From: Celerinatantimonas diazotrophica
GTDB taxonomy: Bacteria > Pseudomonadota > Gammaproteobacteria > Enterobacterales > Celerinatantimonadaceae
Reading direction: 5' to 3'
Assembly (NCBI RefSeq): GCF_004339545.1
Contig: NZ_SMGD01000012.1
Span: 434,001 to 498,000 of the forward strand
DNA: 64,000 bases
Numbering within the stretch: the first letter of the stretch is position 1; each line of letters starts with the position of its first letter. Under the pieces are notes generated by a model. The model searched no databases. It had not been told where the DNA came from and saw only the letters and a list, made by a program, of their open reading frames with translations. The translations under genes and the position numbers were made by a program. Below, piece by piece: positions 55,298 to 64,000 of this stretch.

Positions 55298-55972
55298 ATG
55301 CGTTGGTTAAAGCAAGCGTTAGCTCGCTTAAATATTCTAGAAATGTTATTGGCTTGGTTTGGTTGTGGGGCGGTGTTTTTTATTCTGATCCCTCAATCAT
55401 ACTGGCCTGTGAGTATTGCACCTAATTACCTTTTGATTGCTTGGGCGGGGGCTTTGCTAAGTCTGTCTTATTTTGTCGGACGGTTGTTTATCCGTTGCTG
55501 GGCCGTGGTTGATGGATTTTGGCGGAAGCGATTGAATCGGCGCAATATGGAGTCGTTGATCCATTGTCTTGATCATACTGAACGCGCTATTTTGCGCGAA
55601 TTTGTGATTCGTCGTACCAGTGTTTTGAAACTACCGGTGGCAGAACCAGCTGTTGTAAATCTGTTGAATAATGGTGTGCTGGAGATGAACGATTCACAGC
55701 AGATGATTGAGCAACATGAGCGTGTCGAATGTATGATCTCATTGGCTGCTCGGCCGTTATTAAGTTATCGAGTGCTTTCTTTACCTGTCGGTAATTTGAC
55801 AGAAGATCAGCTTGATAAGCTTAAGAAAATGCGACCTGCATTTTTGCAACCCGACTATCAGTCCAATCGAACCTACTCCGGCAAAGTCTTTCGGATTCGG
55901 ACCATTGGCTCGAATACAAGCGAAAGGCCAACTGAATTAATCAATCAACAGCATCCTCCGATCGCATCTTAA
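55298..55972 (+). CDS. superinfection-exclusion-B-like membrane protein
   Basis: This 224-residue protein has two N-terminal transmembrane segments (about 12-32 and 43-63) and a cytoplasmic remainder with LIHCLDHTERAILREFVIRR, a motif of the SieB domain family (named after the lambdoid phage exclusion protein). Many such proteins are chromosomal and have no demonstrated phage role. AAGGGAG lies 9 bp before ATG 55298. It follows dusA on the same strand after 92 bp. Confidence 0.65.
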   Translation: MRWLKQALARLNILEMLLAWFGCGAVFFILIPQSYWPVSIAPNYLLIAWAGALLSLSYFVGRLFIRCWAVVDGFWRKRLNRRNMESLIHCLDHTERAILREFVIRRTSVLKLPVAEPAVVNLLNNGVLEMNDSQQMIEQHERVECMISLAARPLLSYRVLSLPVGNLTEDQLDKLKKMRPAFLQPDYQSNRTYSGKVFRIRTIGSNTSERPTELINQQHPPIAS

Positions 55973-55990
55973 GCAACGACCAGAGCGATG

Positions 55991-56022
55991 AACCACCAGT
56001 ATTTTTGTCAGTTGCTGGTGGT
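55991..56022. terminator. hairpin between convergent SieB-like and mgsA genes
   Basis: AACCACCAG and CTGGTGGTT form a perfect 9-bp stem with a 14-base T-rich loop. It lacks a clear T-run after the stem. Confidence 0.45.
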
Positions 56023-56111
56023 TGATCATCTGCTTTATTAACGATGTCTTTAGATAATACTGCTGACTATATTCACGAGTATCGTGTACCGTTCGATGAC
56101 TAGCGAACAGA

Positions 56112-56567
56112 TTAATTGGTTCGTCCAATCAAATAATCACTGTAATCGGGGATCTGTGTGACAAATTTCTCACCGAAGTATTCGCAGGCAATGAGAAAGT
56201 CTGCAGAGGCTTCATTAATGGCTACAGGAATATTCCAGACGGTGGTGATACGTAGCAATGCTTTCACATCTGGATCATGAGGCATGGATTCCAGTGGATC
56301 CCAAAAGAAGATGAGAACGTCAATTTTGCCTTCGGCTATCATTGCACCTAGCTGCTGATCGCCCCCCATTGGACCACTGTACAGGCAGTTAACATCGAGC
56401 CCAGTTTTCCTTAACAGCGAACCAGTGGTTCCTGTTCCATAGAGTGTATGTTGGGTAAGCGTATCCTGATTTCGCGCGCACCAGCGCATTAACGCTGGTT
56501 TTTGATTATCATGAGCAACCAGTGCAATGTTTTTTTGCGACTCGAGAGTCCTCTCGATTGTTTCCAT
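56112..56567 (-). CDS. mgsA: methylglyoxal synthase
   Basis: MgsA converts dihydroxyacetone phosphate to methylglyoxal plus phosphate, a glycolytic overflow bypass. The 151-residue protein (E. coli 152) contains [10 protein letters not shown], phosphate-binding [26 protein letters not shown] and [18 protein letters not shown] with the catalytic aspartates and histidine. Start at 56567 (METIERTL) has CAGG 7 bp upstream; a longer frame starts 24 bp earlier. Confidence 0.96.
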   Translation of the reverse strand: METIERTLESQKNIALVAHDNQKPALMRWCARNQDTLTQHTLYGTGTTGSLLRKTGLDVNCLYSGPMGGDQQLGAMIAEGKIDVLIFFWDPLESMPHDPDVKALLRITTVWNIPVAINEASADFLIACEYFGEKFVTQIPDYSDYLIGRTN

Positions 56568-56750
56568 TGATGTACCTGCTTGATGAGTCATGTATTTTAA
56601 ATCATCTTACCTGCTTCTTTACTGTTTGGGTAATGTCTTACCGCGAAGATGATGATTTTTGTGATATGTCTATAGTCAATAAGATAGCGTCATTCGTCTG
56701 ACTCAATGAGTGCAGCGATTGAACCGCTGCACCGTGATTAAAAAGGGGGG

Positions 56751-58469
56751 TTATTTTTGGTGGATAGCGATATAGCGTTTATGTTTGCTTGGTTTAAGTT
56801 GTGCAACATCCACTAACACTAAACCATCGACACACTGTTTAAAATTGGGGTCAACATTAAAATCAATAAACTGAACCCCACCTGGTTCACACAGTTCGGT
56901 GTATTGCTTATATAAGGTTGGAATGGCACATCCCATGTTGGCTAATGCTGATTTGAGTAGCGCAAAATCCTTTTGATAGTCATTGCCTTCAAATTTTAAG
57001 CTCAGCGTCTGGCGGATCTGTTTTTCTAAAAGATACGGGTTGCGTGAGCGAGCGAGGACAAAATCTGAAGCAAAATATTGCTGATAAAAATACACTAATA
57101 GATCGCGAGCTTGCGGTGGGAGTTGGGCACTGATACTAACTGGACCAAATAGATAGCGGTATTGAGGGCGTTTTGCTAAAAATGCACCAATGCCTAGCCA
57201 CAAATAATCTAAACTTCGTCGGCCCCAATAGCGGGGTTGAACGAAGCTTCTTCCTAATTCAATTCCCGATTTGAGGAACGCACAGTTGGAATGCTGATAT
57301 TCAAACAAACTGTGGCTATAAAGCGCATTAAGGCCTTTTTCCTGAATAGCTTTAAAACTGTCGACCAGCCGATAGGCGCCAACAATTTGTTGGTCTTGTG
57401 GGTGCCACAAGATCAAATGCATATATTCGGCATCATAGTGATCCGTATCACTGCGCTGGCCGGTGCCTTCGCCAACAGTGCGAAATGAGTACTCGCGTAA
57501 TCGCCCTAATTCTGCCAATAAACTTTCGGGATGGTTTTTTTCAGAGAGGTAGATCAATTGCCCATCGGGAGTTTGTCCAAGGTTGATTAATTGATTGACA
57601 TCCTGAGCTAACTTTTGTCGAGGCTGTGGATGGACGATAGCCGCTTCGGTTTGAAATAATCCTTTTTTCCCCGCACCCACTCGGTAGGTGTGTTTGCGCA
57701 ATAATTGTGCTCGAGTAGATAGATCGATATTAGGGTGACTATAACTATGATGTGGAATCGGTTCCCCAATAACCAGATCGATCGTTTGGCCTCGATGCCA
57801 GAACATCTCTCGCACCAGTAAGATGGTTGATAATGACTTATTCAGCATTGAGCATAGATAAAATAAGCTGCTATTACGCGCTTTGACACAGATCGGAAGG
57901 ATCGGTGCCTTGCTCTTATCTGCCATTTTGACAAAACCACGTTGCCAGCGACAATCCTGTTGACGCAGGTGTTTCAAACGTGAGACTTCTCCAGCGGGAA
58001 AAACAATCAAAGCACCTTGCTGTTCCAGATGTTCATGTAACTTTTCCAATTGATCACGGCGACTGCGTCCAGTCATATTATCAACCGGTAGAATGAGTGA
58101 TTCAATCGGTGCTATGGCACTCAACATCTGATTGGCAATGATTTTGACATCGCTTCTGATCTGTCCGACGAGGTGCAGCAGAGCCAATCCATCCAGTGAG
58201 CCAATAGGGTGATTAGCGACAATAATCACGGGACCTTCAGATGGGATCCGTTCGCGATGACTGCTTGAGACCTGATAACTAAAGTCCAGCTCGTTAAAGG
58301 CTTGGTCAATAAAGGCCAGCCCGCTAAGTTGCGGGTGCTTTTGTTCAAAACGTTGAAAGGTTTCCTCAAAAAGAACTTTTTTTAGAAAGTATTTGAGTAA
58401 TGAATAGCAGCGGGGTTTTTCCTGAACTGCTGGGTAATAATCCTGTATGATTTTGTCGACAGAAAACAT
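56751..58469 (-). CDS. bifunctional acyltransferase: PlsC-like plus OlsB-like GNAT (OlsF-like ornithine-lipid synthase candidate)
   Basis: This 572-residue protein is a fusion. Residues about 80-270 form a PlsC-type lysophospholipid acyltransferase (VANHPIGSLDG for the HX4-5D motif near 88, FPAGEVS near 158). Residues about 285-500 form a GNAT/hemolysin-like N-acyltransferase (LRYEVF-like EYSFRTVGEGTG, IVGAYRL, ELGRSFVQPRYWGRRSLDYLWLGIGAFL). The same two activities, N-acylation of ornithine and O-acylation of the product, are combined in OlsF of other gammaproteobacteria. AGGAGG lies 6 bp before ATG 58469. Ornithine as substrate is inferred. Confidence 0.75.
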   Translation of the reverse strand: MFSVDKIIQDYYPAVQEKPRCYSLLKYFLKKVLFEETFQRFEQKHPQLSGLAFIDQAFNELDFSYQVSSSHRERIPSEGPVIIVANHPIGSLDGLALLHLVGQIRSDVKIIANQMLSAIAPIESLILPVDNMTGRSRRDQLEKLHEHLEQQGALIVFPAGEVSRLKHLRQQDCRWQRGFVKMADKSKAPILPICVKARNSSLFYLCSMLNKSLSTILLVREMFWHRGQTIDLVIGEPIPHHSYSHPNIDLSTRAQLLRKHTYRVGAGKKGLFQTEAAIVHPQPRQKLAQDVNQLINLGQTPDGQLIYLSEKNHPESLLAELGRLREYSFRTVGEGTGQRSDTDHYDAEYMHLILWHPQDQQIVGAYRLVDSFKAIQEKGLNALYSHSLFEYQHSNCAFLKSGIELGRSFVQPRYWGRRSLDYLWLGIGAFLAKRPQYRYLFGPVSISAQLPPQARDLLVYFYQQYFASDFVLARSRNPYLLEKQIRQTLSLKFEGNDYQKDFALLKSALANMGCAIPTLYKQYTELCEPGGVQFIDFNVDPNFKQCVDGLVLVDVAQLKPSKHKRYIAIHQK

Positions 58470-58803
58470 AGCCATCCTCCTGATGTTCCAGCATCAGGCT
58501 ACGAAGCTTTGATTGCATTTTGGTCACAAAATAATGGAAGTTTTATGACAAAATACTCATTCAGCTGACGATGACCAGTCTCTGATGTGTTATCAGGAAC
58601 TCACATGTGATAAATCTGCAGCTTTATCAATGCTTGACGAGTAGCCTTTATTTAATACTAGATAATGCCTTGAACAGTCGATTCTTCCTCACTTTAAGCT
58701 CATGCTATAAATGTAGCACAGGCTCGCGGGAGCATGATCTTGGCAAGTATCTTAGTTATCGAGCACTATGGGGGAGTGGGGGAATGCGATGGTGGCCAGA
58801 AAA
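58470..58803. other. intergenic region between acyltransferase gene and pykF
   Basis: Nothing recognised apart from the pykF terminator at its right edge. An open frame at 58607-58885 on the plus strand runs antisense through that terminator and is not a gene. Confidence 0.4.
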
Positions 58804-58830
58804 TAAAAAAGCCAGTCCTAAAACTGGCTT
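58804..58830 (-). terminator. rho-independent terminator of pykF
   Basis: On the minus strand AAGCCAGT and ACTGGCTT pair around TTTAGG and are followed by TTTTTTATTT, 43 bp after the pykF stop. Confidence 0.9.
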
Positions 58831-58872
58831 CGTAATAACCGTCAATGTATTTAAGGACGGAACATCCTTCAA

Positions 58873-60285
58873 TTATAGAACGTGAACTGAAGATGTGTTG
58901 GTTGTGCCTGATGGAACTAAGGCACCAGATACCATCACTACGATGTCGCCTGTTTGGGCCATTTCGGTTTTAAGTGCTAATTCTTTACCGATTCGGTAGA
59001 AATCATCAGTGCTATCAATTTTATCAACTAAATAGGGGAAAATACCTTTAGAGAGACATAACTGTTTAGCAACTTTTTCGTTTGTTGTAACTGCTAAGAT
59101 GTTTGCCTGTGGGAAGTATTTACGAATAGATTTAGCTGATTTACCACCGCGAGTTGCAACAACAATCAGAGGTGAACTCAGTTTTTCTGAAGTTTCTACT
59201 GCACTTTTACATACAGCTTCAGTAATGCGCAGGTGGTTGCTGTCGTGAGCAGGGTCAAGACGTGATGTCATGACGGCATCAGTACGTTGACAGATCGTTG
59301 ACATGATCCCAACTGCTTCAGCAGGGTATTTCCCTTTCGCTGACTCGCCTGATAGCATCACTGCATCGGTACCATCTAAGATAGCGTTTGCAACGTCGCC
59401 GGCTTCGGCACGTGTTGGGCGAGGATTTTTGATCATGGAATCAAGCATTTGCGTTGCAGTAATAACTACTTTGCGAGCTTGGTTACATTTTTCAATCATC
59501 ATCTTCTGAGCGAAGATAACTTCTTCAACAGGGATTTCAACGCCGAGGTCACCACGAGCAACCATGATACCGTCAGAAGCGGCTAGAATTTCATCGAAGT
59601 TGTCCAGACCTTCTTGGTTTTCAATTTTTGAGATAATCTGGATACTTTCGCCGCCATTTTGTTTGAGCCATTCACGAATAGCTAAAACGTCTTCTTTTTT
59701 ACGGATGAAAGAGGCAGCAATGTAGTCAACACCTTGTTCACAACCAAATACGAGGTCGCGTTTATCTTTTTCCGCTAATGCTGGCAGGCTAACACTGACA
59801 TTTGGCAGGTTAACGCCTTTGTTTTCACCTAGGTCACCATTGTTGAGTACTTTACAAGTTACTTCTTCTTCAGTAACTGATGTGACTTCCATTTCCAATA
59901 AACCATCGTCAACCAGAACGATGTTACCTGGGCGCAGGTCGTGAGCTAGACCGGTGTATGTGACTGCAACACGTTCGTTGTTGCCGATAACACTTTGATC
60001 TGTTGTGAAGGTAAACGTTTGACCTGTTGTTAAAGAGACATCCTGACCACCTTCAAGTTTCATGGTACGGATTTCAGGACCTTTCGTATCTAATAAGATG
60101 GCCAGCGTTTTACCTGTTTCAGCCATGATTTCACGAAGGCTTTTGATTCGACCCCCGTGTTCTTCGAAATCCCCATGGGAGAAGTTCAAACGCATGACGT
60201 TCATGCCCGCGTCCACTAATTCACGGAGTTTTTCTTTAGGTTCGGATTTAGGTCCGATAGTACAAACGATTTTAGTTTTTTTCAT
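58873..60285 (-). CDS. pykF: pyruvate kinase I
   Basis: Pyruvate kinase converts phosphoenolpyruvate and ADP to pyruvate and ATP. The 470 residues equal E. coli Pyk[37 protein letters not shown], the metal/substrate motif [21 protein letters not shown], and [15 protein letters not shown]. The length and ending fit the fructose-1,6-bisphosphate-activated type I enzyme. GGAG lies upstream of the ATG. Confidence 0.97.
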   Translation of the reverse strand: MKKTKIVCTIGPKSEPKEKLRELVDAGMNVMRLNFSHGDFEEHGGRIKSLREIMAETGKTLAILLDTKGPEIRTMKLEGGQDVSLTTGQTFTFTTDQSVIGNNERVAVTYTGLAHDLRPGNIVLVDDGLLEMEVTSVTEEEVTCKVLNNGDLGENKGVNLPNVSVSLPALAEKDKRDLVFGCEQGVDYIAASFIRKKEDVLAIREWLKQNGGESIQIISKIENQEGLDNFDEILAASDGIMVARGDLGVEIPVEEVIFAQKMMIEKCNQARKVVITATQMLDSMIKNPRPTRAEAGDVANAILDGTDAVMLSGESAKGKYPAEAVGIMSTICQRTDAVMTSRLDPAHDSNHLRITEAVCKSAVETSEKLSSPLIVVATRGGKSAKSIRKYFPQANILAVTTNEKVAKQLCLSKGIFPYLVDKIDSTDDFYRIGKELALKTEMAQTGDIVVMVSGALVPSGTTNTSSVHVL

Positions 60286-60426
60286 GGAAAAATATCTCCA
60301 GATGAGAAGTTCAGTCTTAAACCTCGAAGTATTATACAGAATTGATTAGGCAATTATGTAGAAAAATTACAACAAACCTAATTTTGATCAATAATTATTG
60401 CCTATCAATTTAAATTTATAACAGGT

Positions 60427-60455
60427 AAAAAAAACCCGCTGTTATCACAGCGGGA
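60427..60455 (-). terminator. rho-independent terminator of arcA
   Basis: CCCGCTGT and ACAGCGGG pair around a 4-base loop; on the minus strand eight T's follow. Confidence 0.92.
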
Positions 60456-60460
60456 TGTTG

Positions 60461-61177
60461 TTATTCCTGTTCTACTTCCCCACAAAAGCGATAACCCTCT
60501 CCGTGGATGGTCGCTATGATCTCTGGTGTTTCGGGGACCGACTCGAAATGTTTACGAATACGGCGAATCGTTACATCTACTGTGCGATCATGGGGTTTGA
60601 GTTCACGCCCAGTCATTTTTTTGAGAAGGTCCGCTCGCGTTTGAATTTGTCCTGGATTTTCCACGAAGTGGAGCATTGCTCTAAATTCGCTTCTAGGCAG
60701 TTTGTAACTGTCGCCATTAGGGCTCACTAATGATCGACTATTTATGTCTAGGATCCACCCGTTAAAGTGATAGGTTTCAACGGGATGACTTTCATCATGC
60801 GGGCCTTGTACATTGAGTGTACGGTTTAGCAAGTTGCGAGCACGAATCGTTAACTCACGAGGGTTAAACGGTTTGGTGATATAGTCATCAGCACCGATCT
60901 CAAGCCCAAGAATTTTATCGACTTCATTATCACGACCCGTTAAAAACATGAGTGCAATCTGTTCTCTATCGCGTAGCTCACGCGCCAGAAGTAGTCCGTT
61001 TTTCCCCGGCAAGTTAATATCCATGATAATCAGATGAATTGTGTTGTTCGCCAGCAGTTCGTTCATTTCCGAGCCGTCATTTGCTTCTAGAACATGATAC
61101 CCTTCTGCTTCAAAAATACTCTTAAGAGTATTGCGTGTGACCAGTTCATCCTCGACAATCAAAATATTTGGTGTCAT
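60461..61177 (-). CDS. arcA: two-component response regulator ArcA
   Basis: ArcA represses respiratory and TCA genes under low oxygen after phosphorylation by ArcB. The 238 residues equal E. coli ArcA in length: [23 protein letters not shown] with acidic pocket, phospho-acceptor Asp54 in [39 protein letters not shown] (Thr and Lys switch residues), and an OmpR-type winged helix ending [16 protein letters not shown]. Start 61177 has GAGGAAG 4 bp upstream. It neighbours thrLA as in E. coli. acnB, mdh, lpdA and aceEF in this window are classical ArcA targets. Confidence 0.97.
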   Translation of the reverse strand: MTPNILIVEDELVTRNTLKSIFEAEGYHVLEANDGSEMNELLANNTIHLIIMDINLPGKNGLLLARELRDREQIALMFLTGRDNEVDKILGLEIGADDYITKPFNPRELTIRARNLLNRTLNVQGPHDESHPVETYHFNGWILDINSRSLVSPNGDSYKLPRSEFRAMLHFVENPGQIQTRADLLKKMTGRELKPHDRTVDVTIRRIRKHFESVPETPEIIATIHGEGYRFCGEVEQE

Positions 61178-61466
61178 GGTCTTCCTCAATAATGGAAATA
61201 AAAAACTTTTACGTTTAGCTGGGTTAAGTCCTAGGCCAGCCTCTAATCTTTGGCTGTTATACGGCTATTGTTGACGTGGTGTTAAATATCTCTGTGACTC
61301 AACCATCCTTTAGGGAGTCTGCCAAAGAAGTCGCCTACTGATAAACAGCTAAGTTAAGTGCGTTTGTAATGATGCTATTCTAAGTACTTAACACAGACAT
61401 AACAACTTTAGGTGTGTGCAGGTTGCAATTTTTTAACGCGTTCTTGATACAAGTCAATCTCATATT

Positions 61467-61940
61467 ATGAAAGAAAGTTACATAAAGGAACGTTATGGTT
61501 CCCATCGTCAACTTTTTGCTTTGTGGGCAAACTCCCAGTGGGTCGATTTTGTCAGTTTATCTTCAGTTCCGCGCTTTTCTGGAAGCATTATAACTGCCTC
61601 AAATCCGATGGGGAATATTTATTCAAAAAATAAGAACCATCGTTTTAATTTATGGTTGGCCAGTGCATTGATACATCGACATTGTCATTTTATTACGCTT
61701 TGGGGGGCCGCAAAAGATAATAGCCATGCCGAATTGAGTTTCTACTGCCAATTAACGCCACTGCAAAGTCTCATGTTGGCGCGGCGGTTTCATCAACTGG
61801 CAATCTACACCGTCAATAAGAGAGCTGAAGTAAAGCTGCTAAGTTGTGTTGACTCAGCCCAGTTTAGTCACTTGGGAACTATTCAAAAATATTGGCATCG
61901 TTCACCGCGACGCTATTTGCACCTTAGACAACGATTTTGA
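61467..61940 (+). CDS. DUF3293 domain protein
   Basis: This 157-residue protein has GSIITASNPMG near residues 39-49, a later EL-F segment and RRFHQLAIYTV near 106-116, the pattern of DUF3293 proteins (ITA-NP-G, then RF-Q-A-Y). Function unknown. It is divergent from arcA, with 290 bp between, and no strong Shine-Dalgarno is seen before the ATG. Confidence 0.65.
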   Translation: MKESYIKERYGSHRQLFALWANSQWVDFVSLSSVPRFSGSIITASNPMGNIYSKNKNHRFNLWLASALIHRHCHFITLWGAAKDNSHAELSFYCQLTPLQSLMLARRFHQLAIYTVNKRAEVKLLSCVDSAQFSHLGTIQKYWHRSPRRYLHLRQRF

Positions 61941-61996
61941 AGCTGTATAAGGCCTGCAAAATAATTGACGCTATCCGGCAATGTTGGTGCGGCAGA

Positions 61997-62521
61997 TTAA
62001 AAATTATAGTTAAGATCAAATGCTAAGCTGTTCTCACTAAGCGGGGTATTATCTGGGTAGACTTGATAACGTGCTTTTAAAGCTAACTGTGTGTTGAGCT
62101 TATAAGCGCCTTCGAAATTCATGGAAACCGTTGAGTGATGCTGTTCATCACTTGTGTTTTGCTGATTAAACATCCCAGATAATTCAACTTCGGATGAGAG
62201 CTGATATCTTAGTCCGGTACTTAAATTCATACCATGCCTGGACGCTATGTCACTTAATTGTCCATCTTCTAACGGCTTAAACCCCGTTTCGATAAACCAG
62301 TGAAGCTGATTGGGTAGCGCATATTGATAGCCGCCAATAAGCCTTGTATCTCTAGAGCCAGCTATAAAATCAAAATTGGCGGAGTCATGGCGGGTATAAA
62401 GATACCAATGAGATGTTGAAGCGTTCGGCGCGCTGGTCTGACTCATTTGGGCAAATGCGGGCATAGACACGACTACGCACAGTAGTGAAATGATGTGCAA
62501 ATCCATTCGCAATCCGTTCAT
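61997..62521 (-). CDS. small outer-membrane beta-barrel protein of unknown function
   Basis: This 174-residue protein has a signal peptide (MNGLRMDLHIISLLCVVVSM, ending near PAFA), then amphipathic beta strands (WYLYTRHDSANFDF, RLIGGYQYAL, LHWFIETGFKPL, GLRYQLSSEVELSGMF, LALKARYQVY) and a C-terminal Phe (AFDLNYNF). It is likely an 8-stranded barrel. Function unknown. The inner ATG at 62506 would remove the only basic residue of the signal peptide, so the longer start is kept. Confidence 0.7.
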   Translation of the reverse strand: MNGLRMDLHIISLLCVVVSMPAFAQMSQTSAPNASTSHWYLYTRHDSANFDFIAGSRDTRLIGGYQYALPNQLHWFIETGFKPLEDGQLSDIASRHGMNLSTGLRYQLSSEVELSGMFNQQNTSDEQHHSTVSMNFEGAYKLNTQLALKARYQVYPDNTPLSENSLAFDLNYNF

Positions 62522-62866
62522 AAGCCGAGCCCGATTTTAAAGATGATGAATAAATTATGAACTAATTATTCTGTCTATATCATTTTTGTGGATGCTGAAT
62601 CAATAACTGATTCTAGCCTAAAGAAAAAAGTTTTTATCAGGAATCCTTTCTCCTATTCGTAGTGGCAGCAGAATAAAGGGCGATCAGTGTGATCGCTAAT
62701 AAAAGACATATCGCGGGAAATTTTCGGTTTTTGCTAAGAGGATCGTCAGGGGAAGGTCATTTTTAAGTATTCATTTTAATGATGTGAGAATTCTTGAAAT
62801 AATATTTTTTCTTGACAAACTATGTTAACTAATGAAAGGTAGGGCTATAGATTATAGAGGTTACGA
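62522..62866. other. intergenic region upstream of thrL
   Basis: TTGACA at 62812-62817 is a consensus -35, but no well-spaced -10 follows; TATAGA at 62846 is a candidate for a different promoter. This presumably drives thrLA. Nothing else recognised. Confidence 0.4.
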
Positions 62867-62941
62867 ATGTTACAGATTACCAGCCTGACAACTACCACCA
62901 TTATTATTCGCACCATTACCGTTGGGCGCGAGGCGGGCTGA
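62867..62941 (+). CDS. thrL: thr operon leader peptide
   Basis: A 24-codon ORF with seven Thr and five Ile codons (SLTTTTIIIRTITVGREAG) lies just before a terminator hairpin and thrA. This is the standard arrangement for attenuation: ribosome stalling at Thr/Ile codons when charged tRNA is scarce prevents the terminator. A purine-rich AGAGG lies 7 bp upstream. Confidence 0.92.
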   Translation: MLQITSLTTTTIIIRTITVGREAG

Positions 62942-62963
62942 TTGTAACTTCTAAAGTGATTCA

Positions 62964-62992
62964 GGGCCCGTCAAACGACGGGCCTTTTTTTT
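62964..62992 (+). terminator. thr attenuator
   Basis: GGCCCGTC and GACGGGCC form a perfect 8-bp GC-rich stem with loop AAAC and eight T's, 23 bp after the leader stop. Confidence 0.93.
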
Positions 62993-63020
62993 AGGGCAAA
63001 AAATAGAGGAGCTGTTGGGA

Positions 63021-64000
63021 ATGAGGGTTTTAAAATTTGGAGGGTCGTCGCTGGCTGATGCTGAGCGCTTCAACCAGGTCGCTGACATTGTATTGAATAC
63101 ATATCGACAAGACCCGGTAGCCGTGGTGCTTTCCGCCCCTGCTGGTATTACGAATCAGCTAGTCGCGTTAATCGAGCAGGTTGATGATGATGCGGCGGTG
63201 CAGAACTCATTGTCAGCTTTTAAGAAGATATTTATTCAGCTATTTGAAGGACTGCACCAATTCTATCCCTCGTTTGCCCTTTCACCTATGCAACAGCAGC
63301 TCGCTGATAAAATCCAACAACTGAAACAGTTCTGTCACGGCATGCAGATGCTTAAATGCCGCCCCCAAACGACCCAGGCAGCGGTTTTAGCCTCTGGTGA
63401 AGAGTTGTCGGTGGCTTGTATGAAAGCGTTACTGCAGGCTCGTGAGCGCCCTGCAGAGATCCTCGATCCACGTCTGTTATTTGCCGGGGAAGGTGAACCG
63501 CTCAATGCCAGCGTAAATATTGCGCTGAGCCGTGAACGGTTTGCTTGCCAGAATATTGATGAAAAGTATGTCTATCTAATGCCTGGTTTTACCGCAAGTG
63601 ATGCTCAAGGCAATACGGTTGTGTTGGGGCGCAATGGTTCCGATTATAGTGCTGCGGTGCTCAGCGCTTGTATGGATGCCGATTGTTGTGAAATCTGGAC
63701 GGATGTCGATGGCGTCTATAATTGCGATCCTCGGTTGGTGAGTGATGCGAAGTTGCTCTCGCATTTAAGCTACGCTGAAGCGATGGAGCTTTCATACTTT
63801 GGTGCGAAGGTCTTACACCCTCGGACGATTGCACCGATTGCCCAATACCATATTCCCTGCCTGATTAAAAATACCTTTAAACCTCAACATCAGGGGACTT
63901 TGATTGATGCCCATCAGGCCGACCAATCAGTACAGGCGGTTAAAGCATTATCCAGCTTATCTAATTTGACCATGCTCACTGTTTCTGGTCCCGGAATGAA
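63021..64000 (+). CDS. thrA: bifunctional aspartokinase I / homoserine dehydrogenase I, N-terminal part
   Basis: ThrA catalyses the first and third steps of the aspartate pathway to threonine. The frame from ATG 63021 stays open to the end of the window (326 codons). The aspartokinase signature VLKFGGSSLADAERF is at the N-terminus, followed by GEELSVA, LMPGFTA, VLGRNGSDYSAA, IWTDVDGVYNCDPR and AMELSYFGAKVLHPRTI. The regulatory and homoserine dehydrogenase domains lie outside. AGGAG is 10 bp upstream. Expression is under thrL attenuation. Bifunctionality is inferred from close similarity to ThrA and the leader. Confidence 0.95.
   Translation, partial: MRVLKFGGSSLADAERFNQVADIVLNTYRQDPVAVVLSAPAGITNQLVALIEQVDDDAAVQNSLSAFKKIFIQLFEGLHQFYPSFALSPMQQQLADKIQQLKQFCHGMQMLKCRPQTTQAAVLASGEELSVACMKALLQARERPAEILDPRLLFAGEGEPLNASVNIALSRERFACQNIDEKYVYLMPGFTASDAQGNTVVLGRNGSDYSAAVLSACMDADCCEIWTDVDGVYNCDPRLVSDAKLLSHLSYAEAMELSYFGAKVLHPRTIAPIAQYHIPCLIKNTFKPQHQGTLIDAHQADQSVQAVKALSSLSNLTMLTVSGPGM

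Noticed and set aside
58607..58885. 92-codon plus-strand frame between the acyltransferase gene and pykF
   Set aside because: It reads antisense through the pykF terminator and into the pykF end, with no Shine-Dalgarno.
1..64000. tRNA genes, complete rRNA genes, CRISPR arrays, replication origin
   Set aside because: None could be recognised by reading; a covariance-model search would be needed to exclude tRNAs fully.

Overview
The window is a gammaproteobacterial chromosome segment. The order aceE-aceF-lpd, acnB-yacL, rnr-rlmB, rpsF-priB-rpsR-rplI and arcA next to thrLA is typical of Enterobacterales/Vibrionales relatives. A MotX homologue (sodium-driven polar flagellum), a Na+/proline symporter and chromosomal-integron-like cassettes point to a marine or brackish bacterium of the Vibrio/Aeromonas/Celerinatantimonas neighbourhood. 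I cannot fix the genus from the sequence alone.

Region by region. 1-7.8 kb: pyruvate dehydrogenase operon end (aceE partial, three-lipoyl-domain aceF, lpdA), then aconitase B and yacL. 8-15.1 kb: a PII gene behind a predicted sigma54/NtrC promoter, argR divergent from an arginine-type binding protein, mdh, motX, rnr, rlmB. 15.1-27.5 kb: an accessory region. It holds an IS110-family remnant, a 1518-residue STAND NTPase with an N-terminal PD-(D/E)xK-type nuclease domain (candidate anti-phage protein), and a run of same-strand small genes (alpha/beta hydrolase, HNH nuclease, NTF2-like, HAD, SDR) separated by attC-like sites. No integrase is seen, so this looks like an integrase-less cassette cluster. 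wrbA follows, then two oppositely oriented IS30-family left-end remnants that bracket a secreted protein of unknown function. 27.5-36.4 kb: topB behind a near-consensus SOS box, the S6-PriB-S18-L9 operon with a candidate S6:S18 leader, ycbX, fpr, dnaB, a 2-Cys peroxiredoxin and cheX.

36.5-45.9 kb: a complete hexuronate module. ExuR and a TRAP transporter (P, Q, M subunits) on the minus strand diverge from uxaC-uxaB-uxaA on the plus strand, across a 1.1-kb control region with four ExuR/UxuR-like half-palindromic or palindromic sites. 46-64 kb: ygdQ (TerC family), an MFS permease with an unusual long acidic tail, a nemR-yqhD-like electrophile/aldehyde detoxification operon, two small outer-membrane beta-barrel proteins, putP, dusA, a SieB-domain protein, mgsA, an OlsF-like bifunctional acyltransferase, pykF, arcA, a DUF3293 protein, and the thr leader/attenuator with the start of thrA, which runs off the window.

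The housekeeping part is ordinary central metabolism, translation and replication. The parts most worth attention are the STAND/cassette region, the IS30-bracketed gene, and three readable regulatory signatures: NtrC/sigma54 at the PII gene, LexA at topB and ExuR in the hexuronate region. Starts were moved from the longest ORF where a Shine-Dalgarno and family length supported it. All homology calls are from recalled family features, without database searches.
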